The notes beneath the pieces were generated by a model. That model ran no database searches, was not told the origin of the DNA, and saw only the letters and a list, made by a program, of their open reading frames with translations. A stretch of 33,208 bases of DNA from Paracoccaceae bacterium (lineage in GTDB: Bacteria; Pseudomonadota; Alphaproteobacteria; Rhodobacterales; Rhodobacteraceae): positions 1 through 33,208 of the forward strand of contig CANJQT010000035.1 of the NCBI GenBank assembly GCA_947476475.1, in the 5' to 3' direction. Within the stretch, counting starts at the first letter, position 1; each line of letters begins with the position of its first letter. Position numbers and translations under genes: made by a program. Of the stretch, positions 1-8,997 are shown piece after piece.

Positions 1-153
1 ACGAAGAAATCGAACGAGGGCCGCGAATATCTGGGCCTGAAGCTGGACGACCCGAGCTTTGCCGCCCCGATCTACGCCAACCTCTTCGATGACGAAGACG
101 GTGAGGGCTCGAGCCTCATCTGGTCCCGCCCCAACACCCGCCGCGGCGACTGA
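1..153 (+). CDS. DUF736 family protein, C-terminal part
   Basis: The window opens inside this gene. Frame 1 is open from base 1 and ends at a TGA at 151-153, leaving 50 residues. The visible part has the pattern of DUF736 proteins: a '[14 protein letters not shown]' stretch, then '[10 protein letters not shown]', and a 'LIWSRP' ending. DUF736 proteins are small proteins of unknown biochemical function that recur beside conjugation genes on alphaproteobacterial plasmids and ICEs. A strong hairpin follows 13 bases after the stop, so this is probably the end of a transcript. The start, the full length and the upstream neighbours are outside the window. Confidence 0.85.
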   Translation, partial: TKKSNEGREYLGLKLDDPSFAAPIYANLFDDEDGEGSSLIWSRPNTRRGD

Positions 154-166
154 TCGGAAAAGCAAT

Positions 167-190
167 GGCCCCGGTCGAAAGACCGGGGCC
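167..190 (+). terminator. Perfect 10-bp hairpin with GAAA loop after DUF736
   Basis: GGCCCCGGTC at 167-176 pairs without mismatch to GACCGGGGCC at 181-190 around a GAAA tetraloop. It starts 13 bases after the DUF736 stop. There is no T-run behind it, so it is either a factor-assisted terminator or a stabilising 3' hairpin. Confidence 0.65.
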
Positions 191-388
191 GATGGCTGGA
201 GGTCTTGGTCGTCGATCTCTCAATCGACGCATTGGGTGGTCAGCGGATGGTCACTACAAGATCGTGCCGAGCACTCATGCAAAGGCGTCCGAGTGGTCCA
301 GCGGTCGCAATCATCCTCTACATCCTTGAAACTTCCGCAGAAGTTGCACACTATGTTGTATCTCATGTAAAAATAGAGGGCGCGGCAC
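191..388 (+). promoter_or_regulatory. Leader and possible promoter of the OLD-like gene
   Basis: No gene is supported between the hairpin and 389. A second small hairpin (CGTCGAT at 210-216 with ATCGACG at 223-229, 6-base loop) sits at its left end. TTGCAC at 344-349 followed after 16 bases by TGTAAA at 366-371 resembles a weak sigma-70 promoter. GAGGG at 376-380 is a ribosome binding site eight bases before the ATG at 389. The promoter is a guess from hexamer similarity; the ribosome binding site is clearer. Confidence 0.35.
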
Positions 389-2311
389 ATGTTGCTCAAA
401 TCTGTTCAAATCGACCATTTCAAACACGTCCTTGATTCCACGATCGTTGAAATACAGCAAGACATCACCTGTCTTGTCGGGAAGAACGAGAGCGGAAAGA
501 CTGCGTTCCTTGAAGCCCTTCGACGCCTCAAGCCTGCGCAAGGCAATGTCGATTTCAATATTGGCAAGCACTATCCGGCTTGGCTGGAGAAAATGCACAA
601 GCGCCAAGGTAAGAACCTTGAGCAGTCAAAGCCCATTCAGGTCGTGTTTGAACTTAGTGACGCTGACGTTGCGGCGGTAGAAGCCGTTTTTGGGAATGGC
701 GTTTTGACATCGCGAGTGTTCAGCCTAGCCCGCAGATACGACAACTACTACAGCCATGGGTTTGAATCTGACGAAGCCGTCGCCGTGGCGAATGCTGCGG
801 CTCTGATTGACTTGCCCAAGAAGGTCTCGACCGCGATCGCAGCGGCAAAGACGTTTGCTGAACTCAAGAAAACGCTTACTGTCGCCGCAGAAAAGAACGG
901 CGAAGACGCGCAAGTCCAGACGGCTTGCGCAGCGCTCCAAACGAAGATTCTGGAGATGGTTCCCGCCGACAGCAACTTCATAAAGCGCGTCTGGCATCTT
1001 CTTTTCTCCCGTGTTCCCAAATTCTTCTTCTACTCCGATTACAGCCGACTGCCTGGCAAGGTCCGCATCCGCGAGCTCTTGGAGGCTGACGCGGAGAAAC
1101 TTGACGAAGATGCCCAAACCGCCCTGTCGCTGCTCAAGCTGGCCGGAAGTGACCAGGACTACCTGCTGGATCCAGACTATGAGACGCGGAAGCGGGAGCT
1201 TGAGAATGTCGCCAACGCGATCTCTCAGGACGTTTTGCAATACTGGACGACCAACACAGACCTGCGGGTGCTAATCGACATCTCACAGACAACCGAAAAG
1301 CGGTCAGACGGACAACACGCTGTCCATGATGAAATGCACGTTCGGATGTATGACAACCGGCACATGCTTTCGCTTCCCTTTGATGAGCGCTCCTCTGGCT
1401 TCCAATGGTTCTTCTCGTTCCTGACGGCCTTTTCCAGGTATGAGTATGACGACACGCCTGTCATCATCTTGCTGGACGAGCCCGCGCTGGGTCTGCATGC
1501 GAAGGCGCAGAAGGACTTCCTGCGCTTCATCGAAGAACGCCTCGCAAAGCGGTGCCAGGTGATCTACACGACGCACTCGCCCTTCATGATCCAGCCCGAC
1601 CACCTTGAGCGCGCTCGGCTTGTCGAAGACAAGGGCCGCGACACCGGTTCGGTCACGACTTCGGACGTTCTCACGACCGACCGCGACACCCTGTTCCCGC
1701 TACAAGCCGCGCTTGGCTATGACATTGCCCAGCACCTCTTCATCGCCAAGGACAACCTTGTTGTGGAAGGACCGTCCGACTTCCTGTTCATGCAGACCAT
1801 CTCCGCCCGCTTGATTGAGGACCGGCGCGAAGGGCTGGACCCGCGTTGGTCAATCATGCCACTGGGCGGCGCGGATGTGATCCCGGCCTTCGTCTCCCTC
1901 TTGGGCAACCACCTTGATGTGACTGTCGTCGTGGACGCCCGGAAAGAGGGCCACCAGAAGCTGACCGGCTTGGCCAAGGCCGGGTTCCTTGCGGAGAAGC
2001 GGATCATCACCATCGGTGAGATCACCGGCGGCAAGATGGCCGACATTGAAGACCTGTTCGCCAAGGACGACTATCTTGCGCTCTACAACGCCGCGTTCAG
2101 CAAGAAGGTCAAGGCCGCTGACCTGACGGGCACAGACCCCATCGTGCAGCAAATAGCTCGTGCGGAAGGGGTTGCGCGGTATGACCACAACGCCCCGGCG
2201 GAAGTCTTGTTACGAGAGCGGGCTAAGCGCGTTGCGGGCCTTTCGGCGGAAACGCTTGACGCATTCGAGGCACTGTTCAAACGCATCAACGGGACTCTGG
2301 CCCAGAGGTGA
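389..2311 (+). CDS. OLD-family ATPase with C-terminal Toprim nuclease domain
   Basis: This 640-residue protein joins an ABC/SMC-like ATPase to a Toprim domain, the architecture of OLD (overcoming lysogenization defect) nucleases. Visible motifs are Walker A GKNESGKT at residues 31-38, a signature-like SSGFQ at 335-339, Walker B VIILLDEP around 358-365, and the H-loop TTHSP with H396. The Toprim part shows VVEGPSD with E460, G461 and D464, and VVVDARKE with D516. OLD proteins are ATP-regulated DNA nucleases, several of which act in phage defence. Class 2 OLD proteins (GajA of Gabija) are paired with a UvrD-like helicase. No such partner is adjacent, so this is more like a stand-alone class 1 protein. 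The ATG at 389 has a GAGGG eight bases upstream. The gene sits between two conjugation-backbone genes and faces a convergent unknown gene 23 bases away. Confident on family, unsure of biological role. Confidence 0.85.
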   Translation: MLLKSVQIDHFKHVLDSTIVEIQQDITCLVGKNESGKTAFLEALRRLKPAQGNVDFNIGKHYPAWLEKMHKRQGKNLEQSKPIQVVFELSDADVAAVEAVFGNGVLTSRVFSLARRYDNYYSHGFESDEAVAVANAAALIDLPKKVSTAIAAAKTFAELKKTLTVAAEKNGEDAQVQTACAALQTKILEMVPADSNFIKRVWHLLFSRVPKFFFYSDYSRLPGKVRIRELLEADAEKLDEDAQTALSLLKLAGSDQDYLLDPDYETRKRELENVANAISQDVLQYWTTNTDLRVLIDISQTTEKRSDGQHAVHDEMHVRMYDNRHMLSLPFDERSSGFQWFFSFLTAFSRYEYDDTPVIILLDEPALGLHAKAQKDFLRFIEERLAKRCQVIYTTHSPFMIQPDHLERARLVEDKGRDTGSVTTSDVLTTDRDTLFPLQAALGYDIAQHLFIAKDNLVVEGPSDFLFMQTISARLIEDRREGLDPRWSIMPLGGADVIPAFVSLLGNHLDVTVVVDARKEGHQKLTGLAKAGFLAEKRIITIGEITGGKMADIEDLFAKDDYLALYNAAFSKKVKAADLTGTDPIVQQIARAEGVARYDHNAPAEVLLRERAKRVAGLSAETLDAFEALFKRINGTLAQR

Positions 2312-2334
2312 ACGACGTCCAAGCATACGTGTGA

Positions 2335-3015
2335 TCAGGCGAGCAATGCCTTATCTACCTGTTCGCCGAGACGCACTGCCTCCCGGGATTGATGCGGCCG
2401 CAGCTGGTTGTAAGCCCGCGAAAGGATCATCTCGCGGATGTCGGCGCTGCTTGCCTCTTCAATCCAGAAGACACTGCATTTCGGCACTTGGATCAGTAGG
2501 GTCGCCGCCGCCGCTTTGGTCGTGGGGTGGACACCTGGGCCTTCCAGTTCGTCCATGACGTCGAGCAACTGGCGTATGCGCCGCTCCCGAATGTGGTCCT
2601 CTAGGAACCGGCCTTGCGCATATGCGAGCTGTTTTTCTGTGCCGACCGAAATCTCGGCGTATGTCTCTCGGTCAGCTTCGCTTAGGTGGGCAAGCCGACC
2701 TTCCGTGGTTTCGACAAACCCAGGAGCAAAGCGCTCGAACAGGTCCTCCAGCATGCCAAGCTTGGTCGGGTAGTCCACAGCATCAAACATGATCATGTCG
2801 TCGATTGCGTCGTAGGCCGGCCAATCCAGTTCCCCAATCGCGATTTGAATGAATGCCGAAGGATCCTTGCCCGCCGCGCGGATTTGCTCACCAAGATCAT
2901 AGGCCAAGCCCATGGCGGTCTTAAGACCCCAACTCCCAAACGGAAGTTCCGAAACGATTTCCCGGGCCCCGTTGTCCCTGATCCGTGTGAAGACGATCTT
3001 TGGTGCGGTCTGCAT
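2335..3015 (-). CDS. Hypothetical protein, 226 residues
   Basis: I do not recognise this family. The product is soluble, mixed alpha/beta, rather acidic, with no signal peptide or membrane segment. Its middle has an acidic patch 'DAIDDMIMFDAVD' and a charged, probably helical 'FLEDHIRERRIRQLLDVMDELEG' type segment. The reading frame extends upstream to a TTG at 3069. I prefer the ATG at 3015 because it has GAGGG seven bases upstream (GAGGGCAGAAG-ATG). It converges with the OLD-like gene, with 23 bases between the stops. It is divergent from the methylase/helicase gene at 3329. Its position suggests it is cargo that travels with the OLD-like gene, but nothing in the sequence shows a functional link. 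Confidence 0.6.
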   Translation of the reverse strand: MQTAPKIVFTRIRDNGAREIVSELPFGSWGLKTAMGLAYDLGEQIRAAGKDPSAFIQIAIGELDWPAYDAIDDMIMFDAVDYPTKLGMLEDLFERFAPGFVETTEGRLAHLSEADRETYAEISVGTEKQLAYAQGRFLEDHIRERRIRQLLDVMDELEGPGVHPTTKAAAATLLIQVPKCSVFWIEEASSADIREMILSRAYNQLRPHQSREAVRLGEQVDKALLA

Positions 3016-3143
3016 TCTTCTGCCCTCGAGCTTTCCGAGAGACTTGGGGGGCAGTCTCGGGTCGTGCAAGGCCTCTCCGAACTAATTCAGTGACTTAGAT
3101 GCTGTGGGACAGATCGCGCAATGGAAGTGGCAATATTGCACCT

Positions 3144-3166
3144 CCCGGCGTTCCGCGGGAACCGGG
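3144..3166 (+). repeat. Bulged hairpin in the 3016-3328 gap
   Basis: CCCG/GTTCC at 3144-3154 can pair with GGAAC/CGGG at 3158-3166 around a GCG loop, with a two-base bulge. It lies in the 313-base gap between the divergent genes at 3015 and 3329. I see no gene in that gap. Function unknown. Confidence 0.35.
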
Positions 3167-3254
3167 CCTTGGTCCTGCGGACTGGAGCCAGCCGAGGCAG
3201 TCTCCACCCATTCGGGCGACTGTCCCGGGTGCGAAGAGGGAGAGGGAAGCCGGG

Positions 3255-3304
3255 ACGGGTCAGGTCCGGCGGGTGAGAGAGAGCGCTGATCGGGCCTGAC
3301 CCGT
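3255..3304 (+). promoter_or_regulatory. Long stem-loop just upstream of the methylase/helicase start
   Basis: ACGGGTCAGGTCCG at 3255-3268 pairs with CGGGCCTGACCCGT at 3291-3304. This gives 14 pairs with one G-T pair around a 22-base purine-rich loop. It ends 12 bases before the GAGG ribosome binding site (3317-3320) of the gene at 3329. It could be a leader RNA structure controlling that gene or a protein-binding inverted repeat. Its role is inferred from position only. Confidence 0.5.
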
Positions 3305-3328
3305 TCCTGCTCTCTTGAGGATTTCCCG

Positions 3329-6300
3329 ATGAACAACCTTTCCCCGTCGACCTTGGCGCAAGCGCCGGTCGCCTCGGCTCCTGCCATTCTGGCTGCGGCT
3401 GGCCTTTTGCTGCCCTCACTCGAGCGCGGGCAGCGTGTTGACGGTGCGATGCTGCGCGCGGCCATGGAGACCGCCTTCGGCGCGTCCGATGCCTCCGGCC
3501 TCTGGGACTGGAAGACGGCATACGAGGCCTGTGAGGCCGCGACAGTCCTGTTCCTCCGGAAATACGGCCGCGCCATGTTTCGTCAGGCAGACACGCCAGT
3601 TGCACGACTGGCCGCCCTGTCGAAGATCGCGGGCCTTCTGCCCAGTCACACGCGGCGGTCTGAGGAAAGTCATGCGCTGCAACAATTTTCCACGCCTGTC
3701 CCGCTCGGGCTCGCTGCGCTGACTGCTGCCGCGATTGCGCCCGACGACACGGTGCTGGAGCCATCTGCGGGCACCGGCCTTCTGGCCATCCTCGCCGAAA
3801 TCTCCGGTGGCCGCGTGATCCTCAATGAGTTGGCGGACACCCGGGCTGACCTCATCTCCTCTCTCTTCCCGGCCATTTCTGTCACCCGCTTCGATGCGGC
3901 GCAGATCAATGACCATCTCGATCCCGCAGATGTGCCGTCGGTCGTCCTGATGAACCCACCCTTTTCGGCAATGGCGAATGTCACCGGCAAAGTGCAGGAC
4001 GTCGCGTTTCGACACATCGCTTCGGCGCTGGCGCGGCTCGCCCCGGGTGGGCGACTGGTCACGATCACCGGCGCGGGGTTTGGCCCGGACATGCCCGCCT
4101 GGCGCGATGCTTTCGCCCGGTTGCAGGAACGCGGGACCGTCGTGTTTTCGGCGGCGATCGACGGTTCGGTCTATGCGCGCCACGGCACGACCTTTCCGAC
4201 GCGGCTGACCGTGATCGACAAGGTCCCCTCTGCCGATTCCTCCCTGTTCCCGGCCTCGCCCGGCATGGCGCCGGAGGTTGCGACGTTGCTCGGCTGGATC
4301 GCTGAACATGTGCCGCCGCGTTTGGTCGCTGATTTGCCCAAGCTGCGGTCGCCAACGCCCCCCAACACAGCGCGTTCAGTACGGGGCTATCTCGCTCGCG
4401 CGAACGTCGCCCCGACTGCGCGAAAATCCACTACCTCGCCAGCGGCGATCGAACTTCCCTACGAAGCCGTCGATGCTGTGCAACCCGATGCCGCGCGCCT
4501 CTCCGACGCGATCTATGAAGAATACGCGCTGCAAACGATCCGGATTCCCGGCGCGGTCCCGCATCCGACCAAGTTGGTCCAATCCGCCGCCATGGCCTCA
4601 GTCGCGCCGCCGCGCCCGACCTATCGGCCGATGCTGCCTGCCGACATTTGCGGCCCGCTTTCCGATGCCCAGTTGGAGACAGTGATCTATGCCGGTGAGG
4701 CCCATTCCGACCATCTTGCCGGAAGCTGGATCATGGATGAGACCTTCGACACCGTCAGCGCTGCGGCCGAAAGCACCTCGGACTCTGTCCGCTTTCGCCG
4801 CGGCTTCATGTTGGGCGATGGCACCGGCGCGGGAAAGGGCCGCCAATCGGCTGGAATCATCCTCGACAACTGGCTGCGCGGACGTCGCAAGGCGGTCTGG
4901 ATTTCGAAATCCGACAAGCTGATCGAGGACGCCCAGCGTGACTGGTCGGCCCTCGGACAGGAACGGCTTCTGGTCACGCCGCTGTCGCGCTTTGCCCACG
5001 GCAAGCCGATCACCTTGTCGGAGGGCATCCTGTTCACAACCTATGCGACGCTGCGCTCCGATGATCGCGGAGAGAAAGTCTCCCGCGTTCGCCAGATCGT
5101 GGACTGGCTCGGTCTTGGTTTCGACGGGGCCATTATCTTCGACGAAAGCCATGCCATGCAGAATGCGGGCGGAGGTAAGGGTGAGCGAGGCGAAGTCGAG
5201 GCTTCGCAGCAGGGCAGGGCGGGCCTGCGCCTGCAACACGCACTGCCCGACGCCCGCATTGTGTATGTCTCCGCGACAGGGGCCACCACGGTCCACAACC
5301 TTGCCTATGCACAGCGGCTCGGCCTCTGGGGTGGCGAGGATTTCCCCTTTGCGACTCGTGCCGAATTTGTGGAGGCGATTGAGGCCGGTGGCGTCGCGGC
5401 CCTGGAAGTGTTGGCCCGCGACCTGCGCGCCCTCGGCCTCTATACCGCGCGGTCGCTCTCCTATGACGGTGTCGAATACGAGTTGGTCGAACACCAACTG
5501 ACCGAAGAACAGTGCAGCATCTATGATGGTTACGCAGGGGCCTTCGCTGTCATTCACAACAATCTCGATGCGGCAATGCAGGCGGCCAACATCACCGGCT
5601 CGGACGGCACCCTGAACCGTCAAGCCAAATCTGCCGCGCGCTCGGCCTTTGAATCCACGAAGCAGCGCTTCTTTGGGCACCTTCTGACCAGCATGAAAAC
5701 CCCGACGCTGATCCGGTCCGTCACGGCCGATCTGGCGGCGGGCCATGCAGCGGTCATCCAGATCGTCTCGACCGGCGAGGCGCTGATGGAAAGGCGCCTG
5801 GCGGAAATCCCGACCGAGGAATGGAATGACCTGACGGTCGATGTCACGCCAAGGGAGTACGTAGGTTCGTACCTTCAGCATTCCTTCCCGGTGCAACTTT
5901 ATGAGCCTTTCACCGATGGTGAGGGCAATCTGTCTTCGCGCCCGGTGTTCCGGGATGGCCAACCGGTTGAATGTCGCGAAGCCGTGCGTCGGCGGGATGA
6001 GATGCTGGAACACTTAGGCTCGCTGCCGCCCGTTCCGGGCGCACTCGATCAGGTGATCCAGCATTTCGGGACGGAGATGGTGGCAGAGGTCACGGGTCGA
6101 TCTCGCCGCATCGTCCGCAAAGGCGAAGGCCCTGTGGCGCGGCTGGCGGTCGAAACCCGCGCGCCGTCGGCCAACCTTGCCGAGACCTCGGCCTTCATGG
6201 ATGACCAGAAGCGCGTGTTGATCTTCTCAGATGCGGGGGGCACCGGGCGCAGCTATCACGCCGAGTTGTCGGCCAAGAACCAGCGCTTGCGGGTGCACTA

Positions 6301-7648
6301 CCTGCTGGAACCTGGCTGGAAAGCCGATACCGCCATTCAGGGCCTTGGCCGCACCAACCGGACCAACCAAGCGCAGCCCCCACTGTTCCGGCCGATCTCG
6401 ACCGATGTGAAGGCGGAGAAGCGCTTCCTCAGCACCATCGCGCGCCGTCTCGACACTCTTGGTGCCATCACCCGTGGGCAGCGCCAGACGGGAGGGCAGG
6501 GGCTGTTCCGGCCCGAGGACAATCTCGAAAGCCTCTATGCCCGCGATGCGCTGCGTCAGCTTTACCTGCTGATCGTGCGGGGAAAGATCGAAGGCTGTTC
6601 GCTGCAACGTTTCGAAGCGGCGACCGGGCTGAAGCTGATGGACACGAATGGTCTCAAGGACGACCTGCCGCCGATCACCACCTTCCTGAACCGACTCCTC
6701 GCGCTCACCATCGAGATGCAAGGCATCCTCTTCACGGCCTTCGAACAGCTTCTCGAAGCCCGGATCGACGGTGCGATCTCTTCGGGCACCTACGATCTGG
6801 GACTCGAAACCCTGCGCGCTGAGAGCTTCCGCGTCACCGACCGTCAGGTGATCTACACCCACCCGACCACCGGCGCAGAAACCGGACTTCTCTCCATCAC
6901 GGAACACCGGCGCAATCGGCCGCGATTGCTGGACGAAGCGCTCGCCGAACTCGACGACCCACGCACCGTCCTGATGATCAACTCCCGCTCGGGTCGGGCG
7001 GCAGTGCAGGTGCCGACCACCAGCCTGATGCTGGATGATGGCGAGATCGAACGACGCGTGCGGCTGATCCGCCCCACGGAAAGTCAGAATATCGCCATCC
7101 GCCTTATGGGCGGCACGCAATGGGTCGAGACGGATCGCCCCGCCTTTGTCGCCGCTTGGACTGCCGAGGTGGCCGAAGTGCCGGAGTTCACCGACAGCAC
7201 ACTGCATGTCGTCTCAGGTCTGCTCCTGCCAGTCTGGAAGCGCCTACCCCAGGACGAAACCCGCGTCTATCGGCTGCAGACCGATGACGGCGAGCGGATC
7301 ATCGGCCGCCGGGTGTCGCCCGCCTGGGCTGCAACGGCAACCGGGGCAGGGGTGCCCAGCCTCTCCGCCGAACAGGCCTACGCAGCGCTGATCGAAGGCA
7401 AGACGATCATCGATCTGACAGAGGGTCTGCAACTGCGCCGCTCCCGCGTGATGGGAATGAACCGGGTCGAGTTGACCGGATTCACCGAGGGGATGCGCGA
7501 CCGCCTGCGGGCATATGGCCTCTTCAGCGAGATCATCTCGTGGAAACTGCGCTTCTTCGTGCCGGTCGGATCTGATGCAACGGGAGTGCTTGCCAAGCTT
7601 CTCAACCTCTGGCCTATCTCCCGCATTTCTGAGCGTGAGGTTGCCTGA
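3329..7648 (+). CDS. Strawberry-notch-type methylase/helicase
   Basis: This is a 1439-residue fusion of an N6-adenine-type methyltransferase and an SF2 helicase of the strawberry-notch type. The methylase part has motif I EPSAGTG at residues 144-150 and the catalytic NPPF at 209-212. The helicase part has a Walker A-like GDGTGAGKG at 496-504, DESH at 605-608, and the arginine-finger motif GLGRTNR at 1005-1011. A strawberry-notch C-terminal domain follows. Such proteins are standard in alphaproteobacterial conjugative elements and are related in layout to phage P1 DarB, which protects incoming DNA from restriction. A role in protecting transferred DNA is therefore reasonable but inferred. The ATG at 3329 follows GAGG by eight bases. 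The stop TGA shares a base with the ATG of the Toprim gene (TGATG), so the two are translationally coupled. Confidence 0.9.
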   Translation: MNNLSPSTLAQAPVASAPAILAAAGLLLPSLERGQRVDGAMLRAAMETAFGASDASGLWDWKTAYEACEAATVLFLRKYGRAMFRQADTPVARLAALSKIAGLLPSHTRRSEESHALQQFSTPVPLGLAALTAAAIAPDDTVLEPSAGTGLLAILAEISGGRVILNELADTRADLISSLFPAISVTRFDAAQINDHLDPADVPSVVLMNPPFSAMANVTGKVQDVAFRHIASALARLAPGGRLVTITGAGFGPDMPAWRDAFARLQERGTVVFSAAIDGSVYARHGTTFPTRLTVIDKVPSADSSLFPASPGMAPEVATLLGWIAEHVPPRLVADLPKLRSPTPPNTARSVRGYLARANVAPTARKSTTSPAAIELPYEAVDAVQPDAARLSDAIYEEYALQTIRIPGAVPHPTKLVQSAAMASVAPPRPTYRPMLPADICGPLSDAQLETVIYAGEAHSDHLAGSWIMDETFDTVSAAAESTSDSVRFRRGFMLGDGTGAGKGRQSAGIILDNWLRGRRKAVWISKSDKLIEDAQRDWSALGQERLLVTPLSRFAHGKPITLSEGILFTTYATLRSDDRGEKVSRVRQIVDWLGLGFDGAIIFDESHAMQNAGGGKGERGEVEASQQGRAGLRLQHALPDARIVYVSATGATTVHNLAYAQRLGLWGGEDFPFATRAEFVEAIEAGGVAALEVLARDLRALGLYTARSLSYDGVEYELVEHQLTEEQCSIYDGYAGAFAVIHNNLDAAMQAANITGSDGTLNRQAKSAARSAFESTKQRFFGHLLTSMKTPTLIRSVTADLAAGHAAVIQIVSTGEALMERRLAEIPTEEWNDLTVDVTPREYVGSYLQHSFPVQLYEPFTDGEGNLSSRPVFRDGQPVECREAVRRRDEMLEHLGSLPPVPGALDQVIQHFGTEMVAEVTGRSRRIVRKGEGPVARLAVETRAPSANLAETSAFMDDQKRVLIFSDAGGTGRSYHAELSAKNQRLRVHYLLEPGWKADTAIQGLGRTNRTNQAQPPLFRPISTDVKAEKRFLSTIARRLDTLGAITRGQRQTGGQGLFRPEDNLESLYARDALRQLYLLIVRGKIEGCSLQRFEAATGLKLMDTNGLKDDLPPITTFLNRLLALTIEMQGILFTAFEQLLEARIDGAISSGTYDLGLETLRAESFRVTDRQVIYTHPTTGAETGLLSITEHRRNRPRLLDEALAELDDPRTVLMINSRSGRAAVQVPTTSLMLDDGEIERRVRLIRPTESQNIAIRLMGGTQWVETDRPAFVAAWTAEVAEVPEFTDSTLHVVSGLLLPVWKRLPQDETRVYRLQTDDGERIIGRRVSPAWAATATGAGVPSLSAEQAYAALIEGKTIIDLTEGLQLRRSRVMGMNRVELTGFTEGMRDRLRAYGLFSEIISWKLRFFVPVGSDATGVLAKLLNLWPISRISEREVA

Positions 7649-8712
7649 TGTCCCGTGTTGATGCCGCTGATTTGGCGCAACGCCTTGGCCAACAGGCCGA
7701 GGCTGTCTGCCGAACTTATCTGTCCAACGGGCGCAGACAGGGCAATTATTGGCAAGTCGGAGATGTCCGCAACACGGCAGGGCGCTCGATGTTCGTGCGC
7801 CTCACCGGCCCCGCTTCGGGCAAGGGTGCCGCTGGGAAATGGCAAGACCCATCAGAAGGCAGCCATGGTGATCTCCTCGACGTCATCCGCGAAAGCCTTG
7901 GGCTCAGCGATTTCGCCGACGTGCTCGAGGAAGCCCGGCGCTTCCTTAGTCTGCCGCAACTGGAACCTGTGCCGAACACCCCAACCCCGAAACTCGCGCC
8001 CGCACCCACTGGATCGTCGGAAGCGGCACGGCGGCTCCTTAGCATGTCCGGTCCGCTCACAGGCTCGCTGGCGGCAACCTATTTGGCAGGGCGCGGCATC
8101 ACCAATCTGCGCGACTCCGGCGCCCTGAAGTTCCATCCGAACTGCTACTATCGGGGGCAGGGCGAGGATCAGACCGAGACCTGGCCCGCCATGATCGCTG
8201 CCGTCACCGACCTCAATTGCAAGGTCACTGGGGTCCACCGCACTTGGCTTGCGCGTGATGGTGGCTCAAAGGCGCCTGTCGACACACAGCGGAAGGCGAT
8301 GGGGGATTTGCTTGGCCACGCGGTCCGGTTCGGGGTGGCCAAAGAGGTCATGGCAGCGGGGGAGGGCATCGAGACCATACTCTCGCTCCGTCAGGCCCTG
8401 CCCAAAGTGCCGATGGTTGCAGCGCTCTCAGCCGGACACCTCGCAGCCCTCCTCTTTCCGGCACATCTGCGCAGGCTCTATATCGTCCGCGACAACGATC
8501 CGGCGGGGGACGGTGCAAGGGATAGCTTGATCGCCCGGGCCCACGAGGTCGGGATCGAGGCGATCACGCTCTCGCCCATCTTGGGGGATTTCAACGACGA
8601 TCTTGTCACCCGCGGTCTGGATGCACTTCGGGCGCATATCCGGGTGCAACTCGCGCCGGAGGACGTCAGCCGCTTTCTGACGCTGGATCATGTGAACCGT
8701 CAAAGCGGGTGA
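7648..8712 (+). CDS. Toprim-domain protein (primase-like)
   Basis: A 354-residue protein with a C-terminal Toprim_3-type domain. The first acidic motif is GEGIET with E239 and E242, and the second is DNDPAGDGA with D282 and D284. The N-terminal 100 residues resemble the region before the Toprim fold in plasmid and phage primases. However, the usual zinc-binding cysteines of DnaG-type primases are absent; only C21 and, much later, C167 and C191 are present. The gene starts on the last base of the methylase/helicase stop codon, and this pair is a stable unit in alphaproteobacterial mobile elements. Likely jobs are primer synthesis or DNA processing on the incoming strand during conjugation. The domain call is firm and the role is inferred. 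Confidence 0.85.
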   Translation: MSRVDAADLAQRLGQQAEAVCRTYLSNGRRQGNYWQVGDVRNTAGRSMFVRLTGPASGKGAAGKWQDPSEGSHGDLLDVIRESLGLSDFADVLEEARRFLSLPQLEPVPNTPTPKLAPAPTGSSEAARRLLSMSGPLTGSLAATYLAGRGITNLRDSGALKFHPNCYYRGQGEDQTETWPAMIAAVTDLNCKVTGVHRTWLARDGGSKAPVDTQRKAMGDLLGHAVRFGVAKEVMAAGEGIETILSLRQALPKVPMVAALSAGHLAALLFPAHLRRLYIVRDNDPAGDGARDSLIARAHEVGIEAITLSPILGDFNDDLVTRGLDALRAHIRVQLAPEDVSRFLTLDHVNRQSG

Positions 8713-8827
8713 TCCCAGAGGTCCGATCTCATCACGGGCATACGGCTGCAGTTCCATCAGTGGGACCGCGCCTCGGCCTTCTAGAGGGCGAGCGGCCCAC
8801 AAGCGGTCCGGTCAGGCAATGGCGGCG

Positions 8828-8886
8828 CCCGACTATTTTCCGCCGGCGGCAGAGCCGCCTTTGCATCGCGAGGCAAAATAGCCGGG
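8828..8886 (+). repeat. Nested hairpin before the DUF2493 gene
   Basis: The outer arms are CCCGaCTATTTT at 8828-8839 and AAAATAGcCGGG at 8875-8886, 12 positions with one mismatch. Inside lies a perfect GGCGGC (8845-8850) / GCCGCC (8854-8859) hairpin with a three-base AGA loop. It sits in the 285-base gap between the Toprim and DUF2493 genes, about 110 bases before the latter's start. It may act as an intercistronic terminator/attenuator or RNA processing site. Confidence 0.45.
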
Positions 8887-8997
8887 CTTGACCATCGAGG
8901 CCCTCGCAAAAGGCTCGGGCTGCCAGACCGGCCCGCTTGTCGGCTTTTCGTCGCCATGAAGGCCGCGACGGTCGCGGTCCAGACGATGGAGCATCCC

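Noticed and set aside
389-2311. Gabija (GajA) assignment for the OLD-like gene
   Set aside because: No UvrD-like GajB partner is adjacent; the next gene is convergent and unrelated.
3082-3764. Two long minus-strand frames across 3082-3764
   Set aside because: They overlap the start of the methylase/helicase gene and have low-complexity R/P/S-rich translations; the gap is better read as regulatory.
4598-6013. Long minus-strand open frame of 471 codons
   Set aside because: It lies wholly antisense to the methylase/helicase gene, whose motifs are clear; high GC produces such shadow frames and the translation shows no family features.
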